A stretch of DNA of 5,113 bases, taken from assembly GCA_031261125.1 (NCBI GenBank), contig JAISJZ010000035.1:1-5113 (forward strand). Direction: 5' to 3'. Below, one piece after another: positions 1 to 5,113 of the stretch. The number at the start of each line of letters is the position of its first letter. Position 1 is the first letter of the stretch. The position numbers and the translations under genes were made by a program. Source of the stretch: Planctomycetaceae bacterium (GTDB lineage Bacteria; Planctomycetota; Planctomycetia; Pirellulales; Thermoguttaceae). The notes beneath the pieces were generated by a model, which saw only the letters and a list, made by a program, of their open reading frames with translations, searched no databases and had not been told where the DNA came from.

Positions 1-882
1 CTGTTAATCATCGGTATCCAAATCGCAGCCCGCAACAACATTCCGGGAATTACGATTGATGCCGTTCCGTTCGCACAGCGGGTCGTTCTGTTTGCCAAAC
101 AGTATCCCGGCAAGGAATCGGCGGCGTTAATCGACCAATTCCTTTTCAGCATCTATCAGGTGAAACCGGCAACGGCAAGAGATAAACTGCTTGCCGCCGT
201 CGGACCGGTTTTTCTGAAATACTTTATCGAAGTGCCGAACCCGCTGCACAAAACCGCTGCCGAACGGTTGGGACGGGTTCTGCGCCGATTGGAACTGCCG
301 GGCAAGCCGATGCTGCTCACGGGTTATACTCTCGACGGCAAACCGTTCAACCCGAAGATTCTTAAAGACAAGGTTGTGATTGTCCAATTTTGGGGAACGT
401 GGTGTGTGCCGTGCCGTGAAGAAATGCCGTATCTCGTCAGTTTATACAACCAGTACAAATCGAAAGGATTGGAAATCGTGAGCATTAACACGTCCATCAA
501 GGGCGACGAAAATCCGATGAAAGTGAAACAGTTTATCGACACGGCGCAGTTCGGCGGCAAGTCCGTCACTTGGACGGTACTGCACGAGGGATTGGCAGAA
601 CAGTACAAATCGGCAGAACAGCCCAAGAGGGAAACGGTAACGAAATACTACGGCATTGACGAATTGCCGGTTACGGTTCTGATTGGACGCAACGGCAAGG
701 TTCTCCAACTCAATCCGCTGCCGAGTATGCTTGAAACGGCGGTGAACGAAGCGTTAAAGGGTGTTTCCGTTGACGATTTAACACCGGAAGAACGTCAAAA
801 GTACGAAGAGGCAAAAAAGAAGCAAGAAGCAGAAATTGACAAACAGATTCAGGACGAATTGAAAACGTTAGAACAGAAGTAA
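1..882 (+). CDS. TlpA-like thioredoxin-fold protein, 5' end outside window
   Basis: The frame is open from the first base to TAA at 880-882, so 293 residues are visible and the true start lies upstream; the GTG at 160 is an internal Val codon. An alpha-helical-looking region of about 100 residues precedes a thioredoxin/AhpC-TSA-type domain at about residues 100-240. It contains the strand and active site VQFWGTWCVPC, with the redox pair Cys135 and Cys138 (bases 403-414), and the expected cis-proline in DELPVTVLIG (Pro223). Proteins of this family are usually periplasmic or membrane-tethered thiol:disulfide oxidoreductases; the targeting signal would be in the missing N-terminus. The last ~33 residues (from TPEERQ) are a Lys/Glu-rich, probably helical or coiled-coil tail. 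The next gene begins 33 bases downstream on the same strand, so co-transcription is possible. The fold and CxxC are clear; the substrate is unknown. Confidence 0.85.
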   Translation: MLIIGIQIAARNNIPGITIDAVPFAQRVVLFAKQYPGKESAALIDQFLFSIYQVKPATARDKLLAAVGPVFLKYFIEVPNPLHKTAAERLGRVLRRLELPGKPMLLTGYTLDGKPFNPKILKDKVVIVQFWGTWCVPCREEMPYLVSLYNQYKSKGLEIVSINTSIKGDENPMKVKQFIDTAQFGGKSVTWTVLHEGLAEQYKSAEQPKRETVTKYYGIDELPVTVLIGRNGKVLQLNPLPSMLETAVNEALKGVSVDDLTPEERQKYEEAKKKQEAEIDKQIQDELKTLEQK

Positions 883-897
883 CGTTAGAACAGAAGT
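864..897 (+). repeat. 17-bp perfect tandem duplication across a stop codon
   Basis: AACGTTAGAACAGAAGT occurs at 864-880 and again immediately at 881-897. The stop TAA (880-882) of the upstream thioredoxin-like gene straddles the junction, and the second copy ends in another TAA at 897-899. The duplicated unit lengthens the gap to the next gene and supplies the A-rich stretch just before the weak AAAGG Shine-Dalgarno at 898-902. Confidence 0.95.
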
Positions 898-915
898 AAA
901 GGTACTTTTCTATCA

Positions 916-2043
916 ATGTCCAGACGTATTGTGATTTTTTCCAACGACCCCGGCGGAGCAAACACCATCATTCCGCTCGTCGCTCCGCTGCGGCAAAACG
1001 GTGAGGACGTATTGCTGTTCGGCAAAGGTCCCGCTTTGAAAAAATACGCCGCCGAAGGATTAACCGGTACGGACTTATCGCAAATCCTGCCGGAATCAAC
1101 GCCGGAAAACGTCGCCGATTGGGTGCGGAACGTGAAACCCGATGCGGTCATTACCGGTACGAGTGCCGTTGACCCGACCGAGAAATACCTCTGGCTTGCC
1201 GGCGAACGGTTGGGTATTGTGTCGCTGGCAGTTCTCGACCAATGGATTAACTACGGCATCCGTTTTTCGCCTTACACGGTATATCAACTTGCCGAATATC
1301 AAAACGATAAACGCTTTCCCTATCTTCCGTCGAAGATTTGCGTTATGGATGAATTCGCTGAAACGGAGGCACTTGCCGACGGTCTGCCGAAAGAGCGGTT
1401 AGCGGTTACCGGACAGCCGTACTTTGAAACGGTATTGAAGAACGCGGCGAAAATCACGCCGCAGGACTGCATTGATTATCTGGAACCGCTGGGAATTCAC
1501 GGCAGGGAAATCGTTGCCGTGTTCGCGTCCGAACCGCTGTTTCAGGAACAAGGCGAACCGGGCTATCTGGGGTTCACCGAACGTTCTGCTTTGAAAATGC
1601 TTGCCGAAGCAATTCAACTACTCTGCGGTCTCTCCGGTACAAAGGCAACGCTTATTATCCGGCAGCATCCGCGGGAGAAACCGGGCAACTTTGACGGCAT
1701 CATTCCGCAGATTGAAAACGAAAATCTGCGGGTCGTGTTCGAGAACCAGTCGAATCCGCACTTGGCAATGCTGTCTGCACATATCGTTTGCGGAATGTCG
1801 TCGATGTTCCTTCTCGAAGGGGCGTTGCTCGGCAAACCGGTGTTGAGCGTGATGCCGAATCTGACCGGAGAAAGTCCGTTTGTTCTGGACCGGCTCGGAA
1901 TGACCAAGAGTATTACCAGCGGTGTTGACTTAAATTTTGCGGTGGACGATATTTTCCGGCACGGTCCTAACAACGCCGGACGGTTTTGTCCGGTTTTGAA
2001 CGCGGCAAAAAACGTATTGAATACGTTGGAATCCCTGCTGTAA
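916..2043 (+). CDS. GT-B-fold glycosyltransferase-like protein
   Basis: This is a complete 375-residue protein without a signal peptide or membrane segment, so probably cytoplasmic. The N-terminus runs into a Rossmann-like strand and glycine turn (RRIVIFSNDPGGAN, residues 3-15), as in the first half of GT-B enzymes and UDP-GlcNAc 2-epimerase-like proteins. The second half carries LIIRQHPRE (His251-Glu254) and GMSSMFLLEGALLGKPV (residues 293-309). These resemble the nucleotide-sugar-binding His-Pro and G-S-S/E-A/G-K-P motifs seen in surface-polysaccharide transferases such as polysialyl- and CDP-glycerol-type families. A role in making a surface or secreted glycan is inferred; donor and acceptor cannot be read. 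ATG 916 is chosen because the domain starts immediately after it. Its Shine-Dalgarno is weak (AAAGG 898-902, 13 bases away), so translational coupling to the upstream gene is possible. Confidence 0.6.
   Translation: MSRRIVIFSNDPGGANTIIPLVAPLRQNGEDVLLFGKGPALKKYAAEGLTGTDLSQILPESTPENVADWVRNVKPDAVITGTSAVDPTEKYLWLAGERLGIVSLAVLDQWINYGIRFSPYTVYQLAEYQNDKRFPYLPSKICVMDEFAETEALADGLPKERLAVTGQPYFETVLKNAAKITPQDCIDYLEPLGIHGREIVAVFASEPLFQEQGEPGYLGFTERSALKMLAEAIQLLCGLSGTKATLIIRQHPREKPGNFDGIIPQIENENLRVVFENQSNPHLAMLSAHIVCGMSSMFLLEGALLGKPVLSVMPNLTGESPFVLDRLGMTKSITSGVDLNFAVDDIFRHGPNNAGRFCPVLNAAKNVLNTLESLL
2011..2027. promoter_or_regulatory. 17-bp perfect palindrome upstream of metK promoter
   Basis: AACGTATT and AATACGTT flank a single central G, giving 8-bp arms that match perfectly. 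It lies inside the last codons of the glycosyltransferase-like gene, 32 bases before the -35 box of metK. The one-base centre suits a dimeric DNA-binding protein better than an RNA hairpin. No known operator is recognised, and chance is possible in an A/T-rich segment. Confidence 0.35.
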
Positions 2044-2059
2044 TTTTTTCCCCGTCCTC

Positions 2060-2088
2060 TTGCAATACCCGGCAATTCCGTCTATAAT
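2060..2088 (+). promoter_or_regulatory. metK promoter, sigma-70 type
   Basis: The -35 box TTGCAA (2060-2065, four of six consensus bases) and the -10 box TATAAT (2083-2088, six of six) are separated by exactly 17 bp. Transcription would start near 2095, giving a leader of about 35 nt. That is too short for a SAM riboswitch, so no SAM-sensing RNA precedes this metK. The promoter sits just after the upstream stop codon, indicating that metK is transcribed independently at least in part. Confidence 0.8.
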
Positions 2089-2118
2089 GGGGGCATAGTT
2101 TTTCCCTTTCCCTTTTTT

Positions 2119-2124
2119 AAGGAG
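2119..2124 (+). promoter_or_regulatory. metK ribosome binding site
   Basis: AAGGAG lies six bases before the GTG at 2131. It fixes this non-ATG codon as the start, agreeing with the family's N-terminus (SKRFFTSEAV). Confidence 0.85.
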
Positions 2125-2130
2125 TGTTTC

Positions 2131-3294
2131 GTGTCCAAACGATTTTTTACGAGTGAAGCCGTTAGTATGGGGCATCCCGATAAACTCGCTGACCAGATTT
2201 CCGACAGCGTTCTCGATGCTCTGTTCGCCGAAGATAAATACAGCAGGGTGGCTTGTGAAACGCTGGTCAATACCGGACTTGCCGTCATCGCCGGTGAAAT
2301 CACCACCAAAGCAAAAATTGATTATCAAACCGTTGTCCGCGACGCTATCCGCAAAGTCGGATACATCGATGACGAATGGGGCATCAGTGGCGACACCTGC
2401 GCCGTTCTCGTTGCCCTTGACCGGCAAAGCCCGGACATCGCCCAAGGGGTGAACGATGACACGGCAGGTCATCACGCCGGAGAAATCGGAGCGGGCGACC
2501 AAGGACTGATGTTCGGCTTCGCCTGTAATCACACGCCGGAATTGATGCCGCTGCCGATTGCATTGGCGCACCGCATTACAAACCGGCTCACCGAAGCGCG
2601 GTTCCAGAAGGAAGTGAACTGGCTCCGTCCCGACAGTAAAAGTCAGGTAACGATTGAGTTCGACGGACAAAAACCTGTTCGGGTGGACACCGTCGTTATT
2701 TCAACGCAGCACGACCCGTCGATTGACCAAAAAGGCATCGCGGATTGGGTCATTCCGAATATCGTCGAACCGCTGCTGCCGAAGGACTTGGACACAAAGA
2801 ACGTTAAGTATTTTATCAACCCGACGGGCAAGTTCGTTGTCGGCGGTCCGCACGGCGACTGCGGTTTAACGGGGCGGAAAATCATCGTTGATACTTACGG
2901 CGGCTGGGCATCGCACGGCGGCGGGGCGTTTTCCGGCAAAGACCCGACGAAGGTGGACCGTTCGGCAGCGTATGCGGCGCGGTACATTGCGAAGAACATT
3001 GTTGCTGCCGGTCTTGCCGATGCCGCCGAAGTGCAGTTGGCGTATGCTATCGGCGTACCGGAACCGGTGAGCATTTTGATTGATACCCGCGGCACCGGCA
3101 AAGTAGATGAAGAGAAGTTGTCGAAAGCGGTTCGGGACATTTTCCCGCTGACTCCGAGCGGCATTATCAGAACTTTGGATTTGCGCCGCCCGATTTATGC
3201 GAAGACGGCAGCGGGCGGACATTTCGGACGCTCCGATGCCGATTTCACTTGGGAAAAGACGGACAAGGCGGACGCTTTGAAAAAAACATTCTGA
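2131..3294 (+). CDS. metK: S-adenosylmethionine synthetase (methionine adenosyltransferase)
   Basis: This cytoplasmic enzyme makes S-adenosylmethionine from ATP and methionine, releasing phosphate and pyrophosphate; it normally works as a homotetramer. The protein is 387 residues, the usual length. Family hallmarks are all present: GHPDK near the N-terminus (residues 14-18), the hexapeptide signature GAGDQGLMFGF (residues 120-130), and the phosphate-binding loop GGGAFSGKD (residues 263-271) followed by KVDRSAAYAARY. The C-terminus (SDADFTWEKTDKADALKKTF) is also typical, so the gene is intact. The start is GTG, supported by a well-placed Shine-Dalgarno, and a strong promoter lies directly upstream. 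The adjacent thioredoxin-like and glycosyltransferase-like genes have no evident functional link, and no methionine-cycle partner is visible in this window. Confidence 0.98.
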   Translation: MSKRFFTSEAVSMGHPDKLADQISDSVLDALFAEDKYSRVACETLVNTGLAVIAGEITTKAKIDYQTVVRDAIRKVGYIDDEWGISGDTCAVLVALDRQSPDIAQGVNDDTAGHHAGEIGAGDQGLMFGFACNHTPELMPLPIALAHRITNRLTEARFQKEVNWLRPDSKSQVTIEFDGQKPVRVDTVVISTQHDPSIDQKGIADWVIPNIVEPLLPKDLDTKNVKYFINPTGKFVVGGPHGDCGLTGRKIIVDTYGGWASHGGGAFSGKDPTKVDRSAAYAARYIAKNIVAAGLADAAEVQLAYAIGVPEPVSILIDTRGTGKVDEEKLSKAVRDIFPLTPSGIIRTLDLRRPIYAKTAAGGHFGRSDADFTWEKTDKADALKKTF

Positions 3295-3325
3295 CGGTCA
3301 GCCGGAATGTCTGAATCAGCGGAAC

Positions 3326-3349
3326 AGCGGGATTGAATGAATCCCGCTT
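3326..3349 (+). terminator. Hairpin after metK, weak terminator
   Basis: AGCGGGATT (3326-3334) pairs with AATCCCGCT (3340-3348), a perfect 9-bp stem with a 5-base loop, 31 bases after the metK stop. What follows is TGTTGAATTTCC rather than a run of T, so it may terminate poorly or act as a 3'-end stabiliser. Its stem core is the same as that of the terminator at 4837-4869. Confidence 0.55.
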
Positions 3350-3454
3350 GTTGAATTTCCGAGTGTCTATTAAAACAGCATTTCTTGCAAAATAATACAA
3401 CAAAACAATACCCATGCGGTTTAGTAGGTTTTATTTTTGTATCATTTTCGAGCA

Positions 3455-3478
3455 GGCGGCGTTAGCCGCCGTTTTTTT
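3455..3478 (+). terminator. Strong intrinsic terminator
   Basis: GGCGGC (3455-3460) pairs with GCCGCC (3465-3470) around a GTTA loop, followed after one G by seven T (3472-3478). The T-run is only on the plus-strand side, so it stops rightward transcription. It may be the efficient second terminator of metK, about 160 bases past its stop, or may end a short unannotated RNA. Confidence 0.8.
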
Positions 3479-3566
3479 GCGCCCTGTAAATTAAGCACGA
3501 TAAACGAATTTCATAAAAAACGTGAAATCTCCCATTCATTGGCACGGGAATTGCTAATGATTAGTA

Positions 3567-3595
3567 TTGACCCACTGACCAGAGCGAAGTATTAC
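3567..3595 (+). promoter_or_regulatory. Possible promoter for the PEP-CTERM gene
   Basis: TTGACC (3567-3572, five of six consensus bases) and TATTAC (3590-3595, four of six) are 17 bp apart. A start near 3602 would give a leader of about 185 nt containing all three repeat structures before ATG 3787. The -10 box is mediocre, so another start within the leader cannot be excluded. Confidence 0.35.
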
Positions 3596-3625
3596 TACTC
3601 CCATAAGCAACGTTTTTTCTCCGTA

Positions 3626-3660
3626 TCAGACACGTCCATACCTGTCAGACACGTCAATAC
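3626..3660 (+). repeat. Imperfect 16-bp direct repeat, 19-bp period
   Basis: TCAGACACGTCCATAC (3626-3641) and TCAGACACGTCAATAC (3645-3660) differ at one base and are separated by CTG. The pair lies in the presumed leader or promoter region of the PEP-CTERM gene. A spacing of 19 bp is close to two helical turns, compatible with protein binding, but no known site is recognised. Confidence 0.8.
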
Positions 3661-3673
3661 TTTCTGGTGTTTG

Positions 3674-3696
3674 GTGCTGTGAATGGTTCACAGCAC
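3674..3696. repeat. Perfect 10-bp inverted repeat, operator or leader hairpin
   Basis: GTGCTGTGAA (3674-3683) and TTCACAGCAC (3687-3696) are perfect complements around the 3-base centre TGG. No T-run follows on either strand, so it is not an intrinsic terminator. It lies about 90 bases before the PEP-CTERM start codon, where it could be an operator for a dimeric regulator or a stable hairpin in the leader RNA. Confidence 0.8.
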
Positions 3697-3715
3697 AATA
3701 ACTCGTACTGCCGAA

Positions 3716-3748
3716 TGCTTTATTTTGCACAGTGCTTTATTTTGCACA
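3716..3748 (+). repeat. Perfect 16-bp direct repeat, 17-bp period
   Basis: TGCTTTATTTTGCACA occurs at 3716-3731 and 3733-3748, separated by one G. It ends 24 bases before the Shine-Dalgarno of the PEP-CTERM gene. Each copy contains TTGCAC, which could be read as a -35 box, but no credible -10 follows at the right distance. It may be a duplicated binding site or a recent slippage duplication. Confidence 0.9.
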
Positions 3749-3772
3749 AGGGCAGCCCACACCTTTCTGAAT

Positions 3773-3778
3773 AAGGAG
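3773..3778 (+). promoter_or_regulatory. Ribosome binding site that sets ATG 3787
   Basis: AAGGAG sits eight bases before ATG 3787. It is the only good initiation signal in the area and is decisive: it shows the intended start is 3787, although that ATG is out of frame with the long downstream reading frame. The in-frame GTG at 3891 has no Shine-Dalgarno before it. Confidence 0.9.
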
Positions 3779-3786
3779 AAAGAACA

Positions 3787-4802
<1,016 letters not shown>

Positions 4803-4836
4803 CCAACTTAACGAGTTGATTCAAGCGTTCCGACAA

Positions 4837-4869
4837 AAGCGGGAAACAGTGTTTCCCGCTTGTTTTTTT
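4837..4869 (+). terminator. Intrinsic terminator of the PEP-CTERM gene
   Basis: AAGCGGGAAAC (4837-4847) pairs with GTTTCCCGCTT (4851-4861), a perfect 11-bp stem with an AGT loop, followed by G and seven T (4863-4869). It begins 35 bases after the stop codon and is a textbook rho-independent terminator. Confidence 0.93.
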
Positions 4870-4892
4870 AGAAGCAACGATTAAAAAACCGG

Positions 4893-4952
4893 AAAAAACT
4901 ACGGAATTTGAAGTCCGTATTTTCCGTTATTCCGTGTATTCTGTAGTTTTTT
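4893..4952. terminator. Bidirectional terminator-like hairpin between convergent genes
   Basis: AAAAAACTACGGAAT (4893-4907) pairs with ATTCTGTAGTTTTTT (4938-4952), 15 pairs with one G-U on the plus strand, which is a C/A mismatch on the minus strand. Six A on one side and six T on the other give a U-run in either direction. The enclosed 30 bases repeat CCGTATT, CCGTTATT and CCGTGTATT. The right arm overlaps the stop codon of the minus-strand gene (4951-4953). Confidence 0.65.
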
Positions 4953-5113
4953 ACAGCCGCTCGATTTCTTCGACGGGCAATTCGGTAATTTCGGAGATGT
5001 CCGAAAGTTGATAACCCTTCGCTTTCATACGGCGGGCATCTTTTAACCGTCCAGATGTTTCGCCCGCTTTCCTTGTATCGTTGACTTCTAACTTTTGATA
5101 GAAGTCGAACATT
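4951..5113 (-). CDS. C-terminal part of a possible Rpn-family nuclease/transposase
   Basis: On the minus strand an open frame enters at the right edge and ends at a stop whose complement is 4951-4953. The 53 visible residues start MFDFYQKLEVNDTRKAGETS and end ISEITELPVEEIERL. An ATG is at 5112-5110, but it has no visible upstream context and may be internal, so the gene is treated as 5'-truncated by the window. The charged helix followed by a short KAKGYQLSDISEITELPVEEI-type motif resembles the tail of PD-(D/E)XK Rpn-family recombination-promoting nucleases or putative transposases, which end in a small helix-turn-helix-like element. The catalytic domain would lie beyond the window, so this is a tentative call; any protein with a similar tail could fit. 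It faces the PEP-CTERM gene tail to tail. Confidence 0.5.
   Translation of the reverse strand, partial: MFDFYQKLEVNDTRKAGETSGRLKDARRMKAKGYQLSDISEITELPVEEIERL

Larger units (their letters stand above)
3295..3786. other. Long intergenic region between metK and the PEP-CTERM gene
   Basis: About 490 AT-rich bases contain no convincing gene. The longest frame here (3437-3682, 81 codons) runs across the strong terminator at 3455-3478, has no Shine-Dalgarno and gives a protein of no recognisable kind. What the region does hold is a weak hairpin after metK, one strong intrinsic terminator, a possible promoter at 3567-3595, an imperfect direct repeat (3626-3660), a perfect inverted repeat (3674-3696) and a 17-bp-period direct repeat (3716-3748). 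The small palindrome CTAATGATTAG at 3554-3564 sits just before the possible promoter. The cluster of repeats in the last 160 bases suggests a regulated leader for the PEP-CTERM gene. Confidence 0.7.

Noticed and set aside
160..882. GTG 160 as the start of the thioredoxin-like gene
   Set aside because: The frame is open back to base 1 with protein-like sequence and there is no Shine-Dalgarno before 160, so the gene continues upstream of the window.
1614..2075. 153-codon minus-strand frame
   Set aside because: It is antisense to the conserved C-terminal half of the glycosyltransferase-like gene and has no family features.
2089..2130. SAM riboswitch in front of metK
   Set aside because: The leader from the predicted start to the GTG is only about 35 nt, with no room for any known SAM aptamer.
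1930..2670. 246-codon minus-strand frame
   Set aside because: It lies antisense to metK and the glycosyltransferase-like gene, both clearly real; its composition is that of a reverse-strand shadow.
3437..3682. 81-codon plus-strand frame in the long spacer
   Set aside because: It runs across a strong intrinsic terminator, has no ribosome binding site, shows no recognisable family and overlaps the repeat cluster.
3626..3748. CRISPR-like array from the direct repeats
   Set aside because: Only two copies of each unit occur, with 1- and 3-base gaps and no spacers, and no cas gene is present.

Overview
The window looks like chromosomal DNA of a Gram-negative bacterium from the PVC group, most likely a planctomycete. 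The pointers are a TlpA-type thioredoxin protein with a long helical N-terminal region, a PEP-CTERM secreted protein (a sorting signal that implies an outer membrane and an exosortase), a GTG-started metK, and moderate GC content with AT-rich spacers. The taxon is an inference from protein style, not from a marker gene.

Layout. Bases 1-882 are the 3' part of a TlpA/thioredoxin-like gene, with a 17-bp tandem duplication across its stop codon. Bases 916-2043 encode a GT-B-fold glycosyltransferase-like protein. Bases 2131-3294 are a complete metK (S-adenosylmethionine synthetase) with its own near-consensus promoter (TTGCAA-17 bp-TATAAT), a strong Shine-Dalgarno and a GTG start. A ~490-base spacer (3295-3786) holds a weak hairpin after metK, a strong intrinsic terminator at 3455-3478, a possible promoter, two direct-repeat pairs and a perfect 10-bp-arm inverted repeat. 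Bases 3787-4802 are a PEP-CTERM protein gene, followed by a textbook terminator. A second, bidirectional terminator-like hairpin (4893-4952) separates it from the tail of a convergent minus-strand gene (4951-5113), possibly an Rpn-family nuclease/transposase.

The main result is in the PEP-CTERM gene. It has an excellent Shine-Dalgarno and ATG (3787), but the next 50 bases contain (TCTG)9 at 3801-3836, and at nine units the ATG frame ends at TGA 3838-3840. The ~320-codon reading frame downstream is open and intact, but one base out of register. Ten units (or seven, or thirteen) would fuse them into a 339-residue precursor with a textbook signal peptide whose hydrophobic core is the repeat itself (LSVC, LSVC, ...). 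This reads as a contingency locus switching a surface or exported PEP-CTERM protein, captured here in the OFF phase.

The first three genes share a strand and the first two could be co-transcribed (33-bp gap). metK appears to have its own promoter, and nothing ties the three into one pathway. The PEP-CTERM gene is a separate transcription unit with its own structured leader.
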